Shown here: positions 7,483-15,865 of the stretch, in pieces
How positions within the stretch are numbered: the first letter of the stretch is position 1
How the letters are laid out: the number at the start of each line of letters is the position of its first letter
DNA from: Bradyrhizobium liaoningense
GTDB taxonomy: Bacteria; Pseudomonadota; Alphaproteobacteria; Rhizobiales; Xanthobacteraceae
Length of the DNA: 64,000 bases
Assembly: GCF_018130955.1 (NCBI RefSeq)
Contig: NZ_JAFCJM010000001.1
Location: 248,001 to 312,000 of the forward strand
Direction: 5' to 3'
The notes under the pieces: generated by a model
Database searches by the model: none
Told to the model about the DNA's origin: nothing
The model's input: the letters and a program-made list of their open reading frames with translations, nothing else
Position numbers and translations under genes: made by a program

Positions 7483-10014
7483 CTACCAACTCGCCTTGAG
7501 TGCCCCCATACCGGAATAGCTCTGGCCGAGGGTGGAGAACTCGCCGGTGACGCGGCCCGACAATTCCCAGAAGCGATTGAGCGCAAGCCGCGAGCCAAGA
7601 TCGAGCCGCGCCGAATCGGAGGCAGCGCTTGCGCCGGCGATCGTGAACGACAGCACCGGCACGGTGACCAGTGACGCCGTGATGGTGCGCGACGGCTCGA
7701 ATTCGTGGACCCAGGCGGCGTGCACGAACGGGCTCCACACCATGCCGTTGCCGAACTCGACGCGGCCGTCGAACTTGACGCCGAGGGAGGCCGGCAGCGA
7801 GGTGACGGTCTGCGCGGCGTAGCTCAATCCGAGCACGCCGGGTGCTGCACCGGCCGTGCTGGTTTCGGTGTAGGCGCCCTGCCACAGCCGCGCGGCCTGG
7901 ATCGCGGCAAACGGCGTCACCGATGTGTAGCCGAAGTCGAAGGAGCGGCCGATCTCCAATCGCCCACCCAACTGGTCGCCAGTGAACGAGCCCTGCGCGG
8001 TTTCGGTTGCTCCGACGCCGGTGATGGTGCGCGTCGTGGTGTTGTTGAAATGGCTCCAGGCGAGTTGCGCGGAGAGATAACTGGCGCCGAACCGTTGCAT
8101 CGCGTAGACGCCGACATGGGCGCCTTCGAGCCTGCCGGATGTCGCGCGATCGTCGACCGAGAAGGTCGCGCTGGAGCCGCCGGCAGCGATACCCACCAAC
8201 AGATCGGGATTGACGAGACGATCGACGCCAGCCGAGCCGCCGGCGGCGCGATCGCTGAAGCTCGCGCTGCCGGTGCTTGCATTGCCCGAAAGCTGCTGCC
8301 CGGCGCCGAAGCCCGAGCCCCACACGTTCCATTGCGGCTGCGCCATGGCCGGCGCCTTCAGGGCCGCGAACGCCGAGGTCGCAGCGCTCGGTCGTTCCGC
8401 GGCGTAGCCGAGTGCGCCCACGCCCGCGACGCCACCGCGATTGCCCGCGCGCCACGCCGTCATCTGGCTATCCATGGTCTGGCCGAACAGCGCACCCGCG
8501 TTGAACGCGGTGCTCTGGGTCGCGCTGGCACCTTCGCCGGAGAGCTGGTCGAGCACACGCAGCGAATCCGCCTGCAACAGATTGCTGTAGAACGTCGCCG
8601 CAGCGCCGGTCAGCGCCGTCGAATAACCGGCTTCGAGCGCGTTGCCGATCGAACGCTGGTTGGCAGTCTCGCCTGCGACTGCGCCAAAACCCTGGCGCGT
8701 CAACGTCAGGTCGACCGAATTGGCGTTGTAGGTTGCAGTCGCATTGAAGAAGGCCGACGACGAGGTGACAGTCGCAAACTGGCCATTGATGCCGGCGGTG
8801 GTCTGCAGGATGTCGTTATAGATCGTTGACGACTGATAGAGCCCCGGTTGCAGCACCGCACGCAAGGTGCCGTTCAGGCTGGCGTTTTCCACAGACAGAA
8901 TGTCACGATTGCCCGCATTGTCGACGCGCAGCGCCAGTGTGCCCTGTACGGTCTGCGTGAACGTGCCGCTGAAGGCAAAGTTGCCCACCCAAAGCCCCGT
9001 CCCCAGCGCCGTCCCCGGATCGGTGATGGTGATCAGCCCGGCATTGATCAGGCTGTTGCCGACACCGGCGAAATAGATCTTACCATCCAGCGTGCCGTTG
9101 TTGGTGATGGTGCTGTAGTCCGAACCGCCGGTCACCAGCGTGTAGCCATTGGCACCTGCCTTGATCGTGCCGTTGTTGATGACGGTCTCTTGGGAATCCA
9201 GAAAGGACAGCGCACCGCCGTTCGTGACGCTGATCGTACCGTGGTTGATGACGGTGTTGCCAGGGTTGTAGAGCGTGACGGCATCCGCCCCAAGGCCTGT
9301 GGCCGTAATCGTGCCGGTGTTCGTGAGCGTGTTGCCGGTCCACAGCAACACGGCAAGGCTGGTGGTGCCGCTCACCGAAATCGAGCCGGAATTGAGGACG
9401 GCGTTGCCTATGCCTTGGGTAAAGATGCCAAAGGAGGACGTACCGCCCACGGCGATCGTGCCGGAATTGGTAACGGTGCCGTTGCCGCCATCGAAGATGC
9501 CGATCGAGCCGTTACCGCCCAGATCAATCTTGCCGGAATTGAGGAGCGTGTTGCCGCTGCCGGATTGCACAAACATGCCATAGCCGCCTGGGGCAAGTGA
9601 ACTGATCGTGCCCGCGTTGGTGAAGCTGTTATTGTTGCCGAAGGCGGCCATGCCGATGGAAAAATTCTCGATCGCGCCGCTGTTGGTAAAAATATTACCG
9701 CCTTGTCCCTGCATGCCATAGTCGGCGCCGTTGCCGATCAAGGCTCCGCCGTTGGTCGCAATGTTGCCCGCACCGAGATTGATGGCACTCTGCCCCGCAC
9801 CGACCGTGATCGAGGCGTCTGGCTTAACCGTCAGCGTCAGATTGCTTTCGACGCCGGTGCCGAAGCCGGTGCTGGTTGCCCCACTGCAGGTAACGGTGCC
9901 GCCCGACTGCACGCACGCCGCAACTGCGGGCGCCGCCGGCACGGCGACCGCGATCGGTAACGACAAGGCAAATGACGCGGCGAGGATGAGCGGCCGGATC
10001 AAACTGGACGTCAT
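7483..10014 (-). CDS. Autotransporter with beta-helix passenger (copy B)
   Basis: An 843-residue type V secretion protein. The signal peptide (1-32) begins MTSSLIRPLILAASFALS. The passenger (about 33-540) consists of short repeats such as FTNAGTISS and VTNSGTIAV expected to form a beta-helix. The C-terminal barrel (about 570-843) runs from NVWGSGFGAGQQ to MGALKASW with a terminal aromatic residue. The mature N-terminus has Cys34 and Cys43, as in copy A, while the passengers are otherwise divergent. The gene is preceded by a leader nearly identical to that of copy A and, 620 bp away, by an AraC-type regulator on the same strand. A surface or adhesion role is inferred. Confidence 0.9.
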   Translation of the reverse strand: MTSSLIRPLILAASFALSLPIAVAVPAAPAVAACVQSGGTVTCSGATSTGFGTGVESNLTLTVKPDASITVGAGQSAINLGAGNIATNGGALIGNGADYGMQGQGGNIFTNSGAIENFSIGMAAFGNNNSFTNAGTISSLAPGGYGMFVQSGSGNTLLNSGKIDLGGNGSIGIFDGGNGTVTNSGTIAVGGTSSFGIFTQGIGNAVLNSGSISVSGTTSLAVLLWTGNTLTNTGTITATGLGADAVTLYNPGNTVINHGTISVTNGGALSFLDSQETVINNGTIKAGANGYTLVTGGSDYSTITNNGTLDGKIYFAGVGNSLINAGLITITDPGTALGTGLWVGNFAFSGTFTQTVQGTLALRVDNAGNRDILSVENASLNGTLRAVLQPGLYQSSTIYNDILQTTAGINGQFATVTSSSAFFNATATYNANSVDLTLTRQGFGAVAGETANQRSIGNALEAGYSTALTGAAATFYSNLLQADSLRVLDQLSGEGASATQSTAFNAGALFGQTMDSQMTAWRAGNRGGVAGVGALGYAAERPSAATSAFAALKAPAMAQPQWNVWGSGFGAGQQLSGNASTGSASFSDRAAGGSAGVDRLVNPDLLVGIAAGGSSATFSVDDRATSGRLEGAHVGVYAMQRFGASYLSAQLAWSHFNNTTTRTITGVGATETAQGSFTGDQLGGRLEIGRSFDFGYTSVTPFAAIQAARLWQGAYTETSTAGAAPGVLGLSYAAQTVTSLPASLGVKFDGRVEFGNGMVWSPFVHAAWVHEFEPSRTITASLVTVPVLSFTIAGASAASDSARLDLGSRLALNRFWELSGRVTGEFSTLGQSYSGMGALKASW

Positions 10015-10254
10015 GCAACCATTCCCCGCCCTTGCAGAATCTCGCGGGGACTATGTCGGGCGGCGGAACGAACTTCTCGGCAGCCCTGACACTGGATTAT
10101 GTGAAAAAATGACGGTGTGTCATTTCGGAATCGGCGCGACGACTGTCAAATCTGCCTGTCGCGACTGTCGAATTTGCGTAGACAGCACGACGAAGGTGCG
10201 AGATGTCGGTGAAGGCGACAGCGTAAGGCTGCGACAGACCATTCAAGGCGCGCA
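9994..10254 (-). repeat. Duplicated autotransporter leader, copy B
   Basis: This is the counterpart of 6821-7089: it includes the first codons of autotransporter B and about 240 bases upstream. Shared landmarks in order are the CCGGATCAAACTGGACGTCA start region, a TTATGTGAAAAAATGACGG block, the two CGACTGTC repeats and a GCTGCGACAGACC block at the far end. Confidence 0.85.
10140..10173 (-). promoter_or_regulatory. Candidate operator: two 22-bp phased repeats, copy B
   Basis: CGACTGTCAAAT (10140-10151) and CGACTGTCGAAT (10162-10173) repeat with 22-bp spacing, 126-159 bases upstream of the autotransporter B start. Both 12-mers and their spacing match the copy A leader exactly, although bases around them have changed. 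Confidence 0.45.
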
Positions 10255-10637
10255 CCGGGTGCTGCAGCCACACCAAGGACCCCCGTGCGGTCGTCACCCC
10301 CGACAATCCCCCAGACTACGCCGAGATAGGCGGCGGTGGGGAGATTCGAATGAAAGGCTGCTGTCCTGTCCTGCTCGGCAAATGCCGAGCTGGGCAGCTC
10401 CAATGCAATCAATTCGTCGCCCCAACGATTGCTCCATCAAAGGCGAGATTGCCCAGCGTCCCTCTTTTGCAAGAAAGCGCGCTGTCAAAGGCCTTTCATC
10501 GTTGCGTCCATTCGGATCGTGCAGGGGGATCGGTAGGGCAGATCAGTTAGCCAAAGGCGCGCAACCGTGCCGCGGCAAGAAAAGGGGACTGCCCGAGACC
10601 TGTCATGTTGCCCGAGGAGGCAAGATCCTGGCCGGTT
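10255..10637. other. Intergenic stretch without a recognised gene
   Basis: Between the far end of the copy B leader and the AraC gene there are about 380 bases. Short open frames exist on both strands but none has a ribosome binding site together with protein-like composition. A TTCGAAT near 10345 is not part of a tRNA. Confidence 0.5.
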
Positions 10638-11603
10638 TCAGTCCTCACCCTGCACCTCATCACGGGCTTCGCTGGGCGACATGTCGAACAAGCGGCGGAA
10701 GGCGCGATTGAAGGTCGAGACATCGTCGAAGCCGTGCAGGCTTGCAATGTCGAGGATCTTGATCCGCGCAGCGGCGGGGTCCGACAGGAAGCGGCGGGCC
10801 CTGAGCAGCCGCTCCCGACGGATATAGGTCGCTACAGCATAGCCCTCCCCGGCGAACAGCTTGCGGATGTAGCTGCGCGACAGGCCCATCTGCCTGGACA
10901 GAAAATCGTCGTTGAGTTTGGGATTGTCGAGATGTCGGGCGACGACCTCCTTGGCAAGTGCCAGCCGGACCGCCGGAACCCCTGTCGTCTGGGCGCTGTG
11001 CACCCCGTCGCGGTTCGCGCCGATGGCAAGCCCGGCCAGATCGTGCATATGGCTGCTGGTGGCCGCGGCAAATGCGGGGGTGACGTGGCTCAGATCGGAC
11101 GATTGCAGCGTCCCGACATAGTTGCGCAACAAGGCCATGGCAGGGTGATTGAGCGCGACGCGGCGCAAGGGACGACCGTTCGCCAGATCGGCGCGGCGCC
11201 GGATGGCATCGACGGATAGTCGCAGGTTTATGATGCGCGAGCGCTGCGGCTGGCGCACGACAAAGCCCTCGCCGCTCCAGTGAAACAGGCCGTCGCCGGG
11301 TTTGTTCTCGTTCGCCCAATTTCGGGCGCTGACTTCGCCTCCGCCCGTCAGGACCAGGCTCAGGTAGACGTCATCCTCATGGCCGATCTCCGCGCTGACC
11401 CTGACCGCAATCGGAGAATTGTCGCCGAAGGCAAAGGTGAAGTCGGGAAACGTTGTGATGTCGCTCGTCAGTTCGAGCGGCGCGTCGTCAACGGGACGGA
11501 TGGCGAGACGGTAGAGATGACGGCTGGACCAAAGCGCGATCATGTCCTCGGCGGTGGCTTCCGGAATATCGGAAGTCGTCAACCTGGCTCGGGAGACAAT
11601 CAT
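10638..11603 (-). CDS. AraC family transcriptional regulator
   Basis: About 321 residues. The N-terminal two thirds resemble the AraC-binding-like sensor domain (SLVLTGGGEVSARNW region). The C-terminal third is the paired helix-turn-helix: first helix pair around DDFLSRQMGLSRSYIRKLF, second around LDIASLHGFDDVSTFNRAF with the family signature FRRLFDMSPSEAR. It is divergent from a second AraC gene and upstream of two autotransporters that share candidate AraC-type sites, so their regulation is a reasonable inference. The ATG at 11603 is chosen; a GTG at 11702 would add 33 residues that do not look like the domain, and neither start has a clear ribosome binding site. Its last about 43 codons are repeated at 13037-13168. 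Confidence 0.85.
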   Translation of the reverse strand: MIVSRARLTTSDIPEATAEDMIALWSSRHLYRLAIRPVDDAPLELTSDITTFPDFTFAFGDNSPIAVRVSAEIGHEDDVYLSLVLTGGGEVSARNWANENKPGDGLFHWSGEGFVVRQPQRSRIINLRLSVDAIRRRADLANGRPLRRVALNHPAMALLRNYVGTLQSSDLSHVTPAFAAATSSHMHDLAGLAIGANRDGVHSAQTTGVPAVRLALAKEVVARHLDNPKLNDDFLSRQMGLSRSYIRKLFAGEGYAVATYIRRERLLRARRFLSDPAAARIKILDIASLHGFDDVSTFNRAFRRLFDMSPSEARDEVQGED

Positions 11604-11955
11604 CAGGACTCGCGGATAGGAAAGGAGGGAGATTGCGACAGCGCGAACGGCGCTTGCAACTTGGCGGCCACATGGCTGTGTTGCTAGGAGGATTATCGAC
11701 ACACGTCTCGGACGGTAGCGAAGCGGTTTGATCGGCGAACGAAATGACTCTGCATTGTCGACATCGTGTTGCGCTTCGGCAACGAACGCGGGTTCGTGCC
11801 AGGAATTCGCGGCAAGCCTGCTCTATGGGTCAGAAACGAACATTCCTAAGCGCGATACGAAGTGCAGACACGCAGGCACAGTGCTATGAATCGAAAACTC
11901 TGAAGACGCGTGCGCGGCCGATCCGCCTGAATTGGAATTTTCCGGACTGACCCGA
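11604..11955. other. Divergent intergenic region between two AraC genes
   Basis: About 350 bases that should hold both promoters. No convincing -35/-10 pair, and no copy of the CGACTGTC repeat found before the autotransporters, was seen. Confidence 0.4.
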
Positions 11956-12933
11956 ATGATTTCTATCGAGCCCAACTGGACTGTGATGCTCTCTACAGAC
12001 GCGCTGCCCGAGCGCGATCGCTTTGCCATCTGGCGGGAGGAGTTTGGCCGCACCATTTTCAAAAATGAAATTGCGCAGCTACCGGGGCAGGCATTCCGTG
12101 AAACCGTTGCGCTGAGCAAGTTCCCGGGCCTGGGCATTGTCGCCGGCAGCACGGAGGGCCGCATTCACAGCCGCAAAGGCGCGTTATTGGCTGACGGCAA
12201 CGATGATTTCATCCTCACGACGGTCAAGTCCGGAACGGGCCGGGTCTCACATCTCGGCCGTGAGCTGTTCCTCGGCTCAGGCGATTCATTTCTCGCGTCG
12301 GCGTCAGATGCTGGAATAATCCATTGGGGCAAAGCGCAATACACGGCTATTGCCGTGCCGCGCAGAGCCGTCAGTGCTTTCGTGAGCAAGCCCGAGGCGT
12401 TGGTCACCCGCAGTCTTGCCGGAGCGCGGCGTATGCTCGCGCTGTTGGCGAGCTACATTGAACTCGTGTCCGACCATGACGCATGCGTGACCGCGGAGAT
12501 GCGGCACCTCTTCGTCGCTCATGTGCACGATCTTGTGGCCTTGGCCCTCGGCGCGACAGGCGATCCCGCCGTAGCAGCGAAAGGCCGCGGTCTCAAGGCC
12601 GCGCGACTAAGAGCAATCAAGCAGGACATTACGGAGAATATCGTGCACCGGGACTTGTCGGTGACGACCATGGCCGCGCGCCACAACATGACGCCACGAT
12701 ACGTTCAGATGCTGTTTGAGGCGGAGGGTTCGACATTCACGGAGTTCGTCAATGACCGGCGTCTCGCGCGTGCCTACCGAATCTTGAATGATCCGCGATT
12801 GTCCGATCGGACGATCAGCGCCATTGCCCTCGAATGCGGGTTTCGCGATCTGTCTCACTTCAATCGCCTGTTCCAGCGGGCGTTCGGCGCAACGCCGTCC
12901 GGCGTGCGCGCCATGGCGTGGCGAAAGGACTGA
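11956..12933 (+). CDS. AraC family transcriptional regulator
   Basis: 325 residues from the ATG at 11956 (an in-frame TTG at 11932 is less likely). The N-terminal sensor region contains FAIWREEFGRTIF and GDSFLASASDAG, typical of AraC-binding-like domains. The C-terminal helix-turn-helix pair includes SVTTMAARHNMTPRYVQMLF and ALECGFRDLSHFNRLFQRAF, ending FGATPSGVRAM. It is only distantly similar to the neighbouring AraC protein. It lies between that gene and an inverted fragment of that gene's 3' end, which suggests a local rearrangement. Confidence 0.85.
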   Translation: MISIEPNWTVMLSTDALPERDRFAIWREEFGRTIFKNEIAQLPGQAFRETVALSKFPGLGIVAGSTEGRIHSRKGALLADGNDDFILTTVKSGTGRVSHLGRELFLGSGDSFLASASDAGIIHWGKAQYTAIAVPRRAVSAFVSKPEALVTRSLAGARRMLALLASYIELVSDHDACVTAEMRHLFVAHVHDLVALALGATGDPAVAAKGRGLKAARLRAIKQDITENIVHRDLSVTTMAARHNMTPRYVQMLFEAEGSTFTEFVNDRRLARAYRILNDPRLSDRTISAIALECGFRDLSHFNRLFQRAFGATPSGVRAMAWRKD

Positions 12934-13036
12934 GCACATCGTTTATGTCCGTGACCGCCCTTGGTTGGCACATCAAGTCGATCCCGGAAGTGCTCGGCAT
13001 GGCAGCTATTGAAGCGGTAAACCGGATCGCAACATC

Positions 13037-13188
13037 GCGCGGATCAAGATTCTTGACGTCGCGAGCCTGCACGGCTTCGACGACGTCTCGACCTTCAATC
13101 GCGCCTTCCGCCGCATGTTCGACATGTCGCCCAGCGAAGCCCGGGACGAGGCGAAGGGCGAGGACTGAAACCGGTCAGATCTTGCCTT
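13037..13188 (+). pseudogene. Inverted 3' remnant of the AraC gene at 10638-11603
   Basis: From about 13037 to the TGA at 13166-13168 the plus strand encodes ARIKILDVASLHGFDD and on through FRRMFDMSPSEARDEAKGED. This differs at only a few positions from the last about 43 residues of the AraC protein encoded at 10638. The match continues about 20 bases past the stop codon (TGAAACCGG, then CAG...CTTGCC). No start or upstream domain exists, so this is a gene fragment in inverted orientation. Confidence 0.85.
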
Positions 13189-13197
13189 GCGCTCTGG

Positions 13198-14127
13198 CTA
13201 TATCGCCCGCAGCACGGCATCCGCAAACAATCCCGCAAACAGCAGCAGCCCGGCATGCTTGTTCGATTTGAACAGCCGCAGGCAGAGCGCGGGATCGTCG
13301 ATCCGCAGGCGCTTGATCTGCCAGGCCAGGTGCAAGGCAAAGGCCGCAAGCCCGAGCCAGGCCGGCCAGCGCGCATCGCCTGATGCCAGCGCCACGCCGA
13401 TCAGCATCACCGCGAGCCCGTAGAACATGATCAGCGCCTGATGCGTGTGCGCGCCGAACAGGCGTGCGGTGGACTTGACGCCGATCAGCGCATCGTCCTC
13501 GGCGTCCTGATGCGCATAGATCGTGTCGTAGCCGATCACCCAGGCGATGGCGCCGGCATAGAGCACGAGCGCGGTGAGATCGATCCGGCCGAAAGTGACG
13601 GCAAATCCCATCAGCGCGCCCCAGGAGAAGGCGAGCCCGAGGAAGGCCTGCGGCCACCAGGTGACGCGCTTCATGAAGGGATAGATCGCAACGATCACCA
13701 GCGAGGCGATACCGGTCGCCACCGCGAAACGATTGAACTGCAGGAGCACGACGAGGCCGATCAGCGCCTGCACGACCAGGAACGCCAGCGCCTGCTTGAC
13801 GCTCACCTGCCCTGCGGGCAGCGGCCGCGAGCGCGTGCGCTCGACCTGGGCGTCGAGGTCGCGATCGGTGATGTCGTTCCAGGCGCAGCCGGCGCCGCGC
13901 ATGACGAAGGCGCCGATCAGGAACAGCGCGATGGTGAGCGGCAGCCGGCTGATGTCATGCGCCATGCCTGCGGCGAGCGCCGCCGACCACCAGCACGGCA
14001 TCAAGAGCAGCCAGGAGCCGATCGGACGATCGTAGCGTGAGATGCGCAAGTACGGCCGCGCCCATTCCGGCGCCCGGGTATCGACCCAGTTGCCGGTGGA
14101 ATCGGCAACGCGGGCGCTGGTCATCAT
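13198..14127 (-). CDS. ubiA: 4-hydroxybenzoate polyprenyltransferase
   Basis: 309-residue integral membrane prenyltransferase that attaches the polyprenyl tail to 4-hydroxybenzoate in ubiquinone synthesis. The two Asp-rich motifs are present: NDITDRDLD after RGAGCAW, and YDTIYAHQDAEDD. About eight hydrophobic segments are seen and the length is normal for the family. The start ATGATG at 14127 overlaps the stop of the upstream secreted-protein gene (14124), which implies translational coupling. The convergent AraC remnant ends 10 bases away. Confidence 0.95.
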   Translation of the reverse strand: MMTSARVADSTGNWVDTRAPEWARPYLRISRYDRPIGSWLLLMPCWWSAALAAGMAHDISRLPLTIALFLIGAFVMRGAGCAWNDITDRDLDAQVERTRSRPLPAGQVSVKQALAFLVVQALIGLVVLLQFNRFAVATGIASLVIVAIYPFMKRVTWWPQAFLGLAFSWGALMGFAVTFGRIDLTALVLYAGAIAWVIGYDTIYAHQDAEDDALIGVKSTARLFGAHTHQALIMFYGLAVMLIGVALASGDARWPAWLGLAAFALHLAWQIKRLRIDDPALCLRLFKSNKHAGLLLFAGLFADAVLRAI

Positions 14128-14789
14128 CGGGTCAGGACGTTGCCGTTGAGCGTATCGAAGGTGCTGCCGCCCTTCTTGCCCGTATTGGCTTCGGGAGCGG
14201 ATCCCGATCCGATGACCTCGCTCAGCGACGGGCCGGCAGGCCGCGCCTGCTTCATCTGCTGCGCCACGTTGCAGACCTTGGCCAGCATGCCTTCGGTGTT
14301 CTTGTGTCCGGCCTTGAGCTGGTCGGTAACCTGCTGCGGGATTCCGCACTTGGCGGAGTTGGCCTCGACAAACTTCATCATCTTGAGTTCAGCCTGCGAG
14401 AAATTGCGGATCAGGTTGCAGGCCTCGTCCGGCGGCGCGTGCCGGTCGCTCGCCGCCTTGATGAGCTTGCCGCGCTTCTCGGTCTCCTCGCGCAACGGCA
14501 GAAAGCCCTTCATGCACTGCTCGCCGGGGCCGGCCTGGCTCGGGGGGGCCGCGCTGAAAGCACCGGCGCCACCGATCGGAGCCGCGCCATTGCTCGGAAA
14601 TGCAGATTGCGGCGCGCCGACAGAAGCAGACGGCGCCGCACCGTTGACCGGCGGGAATGGAGAGCTGCTGGCCGGCGCGGCGGCCTGTCCCGGCAGCGGC
14701 GCGGGAAACGCGCCCTGGCCATAGGCCGTGGCAGCGCCCATGGTCACCATGGCGACAGTGATCGGAACCATCAAACGACGGATCATCAA
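14124..14789 (-). CDS. Secreted protein of unknown function, coupled to ubiA
   Basis: 221 residues. A signal peptide (about 1-24, MMIRRLMVPITVAMVTMGAA) precedes a disordered region rich in A, P, S and G (25-88), then a compact domain with three cysteines (QCMKGF, EACNLI, SAKCGI, plus KVCNVAQQM), so probably disulfide-bonded in the periplasm. No catalytic motif is recognised. The stop overlaps the ubiA start by 4 bases. Alternative start at the second Met is possible. Confidence 0.75.
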   Translation of the reverse strand: MMIRRLMVPITVAMVTMGAATAYGQGAFPAPLPGQAAAPASSSPFPPVNGAAPSASVGAPQSAFPSNGAAPIGGAGAFSAAPPSQAGPGEQCMKGFLPLREETEKRGKLIKAASDRHAPPDEACNLIRNFSQAELKMMKFVEANSAKCGIPQQVTDQLKAGHKNTEGMLAKVCNVAQQMKQARPAGPSLSEVIGSGSAPEANTGKKGGSTFDTLNGNVLTR

Positions 14790-14994
14790 GGCTGTTTCTC
14801 CGGCAGGGCCAACGGGCTCGGCATCTTCCCAATTGAAGCGCGACCGACCATTTCGTGTTTTTACGATTCCTGCCGGCCCTTAACAACCCGTCGAATTGGG
14901 CAAGAGCGCGGCGCTCGGACGCACCGCGGAGGCAATATTTACCCCCAAAAGTGCGGCTTTCGGTTAAGAAATGCGCGAATTGGACCCCTCATCG

Positions 14995-15762
14995 ATGCCT
15001 TCCCACGATTTCCGCGCCCCCCGCCTCTTCGTCGATGCGACGCTCGCCCCCGAAGCCCGCGTCGCGCTCGACCGCGACCAGAGCAACTATCTCGGCAACG
15101 TGCTGAGGCTTGGTGCGGGCGACCCCATCCTCGCCTTCAACGGCCGCGACGGCGAATGGCAGGCCGCGATCGACGGCCGCAAGCGACCCGACAGCCTCGT
15201 AATCCTGAGGCAGACCCGCCCGCAGGACGGCTTGATCGACCTCGCCTATGTCTTCGCGCCGCTTAAGCATGCCAGGCTCGATTACATGGTCCAGAAGGCC
15301 GTGGAGATGGGCGCGTCGGTCCTGCAGCCGGTGATGACCCGATTCACGCAAGCAAGCCGCGTCAACAGCGATCGCATGCGCGCCAACGTGATCGAGGCGG
15401 CCGAGCAATGCGGCATTTTGAGCCTTGCCGCGGTCGCCGAGCCCCTGGCCCTGGAGCGCTACATCGGCCAGCGCGCCGCGCAGCGCCTGCTGGTCTTTTG
15501 CGACGAGGCGGCGGACAGCGACGATCCCATCGCGGCCCTGCAAGGCGCGCGCGAGGCGGCGCACGGCATCGACGTGCTGATCGGCCCAGAGGGCGGCTTT
15601 GCCGAAGAGGAACGCGCGCTGCTGCTCCGCCAGCCGCACATCCTGCGGCTGGCGCTGGGCCCACGGATCCTGCGCGCCGACACCGCGGCCGTGGCCGCGC
15701 TGGCGCTGGTGCAGGCGGCGCTGGGCGATTGGGGCGGCCAAATCCCGTTGGCCCATCGTTAA
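14995..15762 (+). CDS. rsmE: 16S rRNA (uracil-1498-N3)-methyltransferase
   Basis: 255 residues, SPOUT superfamily enzyme that methylates U1498 of 16S rRNA. An N-terminal PUA-like part (FRAPRLFVDATL, VLRLGAGDPILAFNG) precedes the knotted methyltransferase with VQKAVEMGAS, the AdoMet-binding LIGPEGGFAEEE and LALGPRILRADTA. The ATG at 14995 gives the usual N-terminus MPSHDFRAPRLF; an in-frame ATG at 14971 would add eight residues. Confidence 0.93.
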   Translation: MPSHDFRAPRLFVDATLAPEARVALDRDQSNYLGNVLRLGAGDPILAFNGRDGEWQAAIDGRKRPDSLVILRQTRPQDGLIDLAYVFAPLKHARLDYMVQKAVEMGASVLQPVMTRFTQASRVNSDRMRANVIEAAEQCGILSLAAVAEPLALERYIGQRAAQRLLVFCDEAADSDDPIAALQGAREAAHGIDVLIGPEGGFAEEERALLLRQPHILRLALGPRILRADTAAVAALALVQAALGDWGGQIPLAHR

Positions 15763-15865
15763 GCCACTGGCCCAATGGAGGTCGAAACCTCCCACGGGCC
15801 ATGCTAAGGGCACCGCCAACAAGCCCTTCCCTTCCCCCGGTTCCACCGGGAAACCGGACCTCGTG

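Noticed and set aside
7705..8829. Plus-strand open frame of about 370 codons opposite autotransporter B
   Set aside because: High-GC antisense frame with Arg/Ala/Gly-rich composition and no domain; the minus strand encodes a clear barrel.
4289..10014. Regular short repeats as a CRISPR array
   Set aside because: The repeats lie within coding frames as beta-helix motifs and lack spacers of constant length.
10335..10360. TTCGAAT that could be a tRNA T-loop
   Set aside because: The flanking bases do not pair as a T-stem and no acceptor or anticodon stem can be built.
10294..10488. Small minus-strand frame between the duplicated leader and the AraC gene
   Set aside because: No ribosome binding site, a TTG start and no protein-like composition; resemblance of its first residues to a frame near 7345 is only chance.
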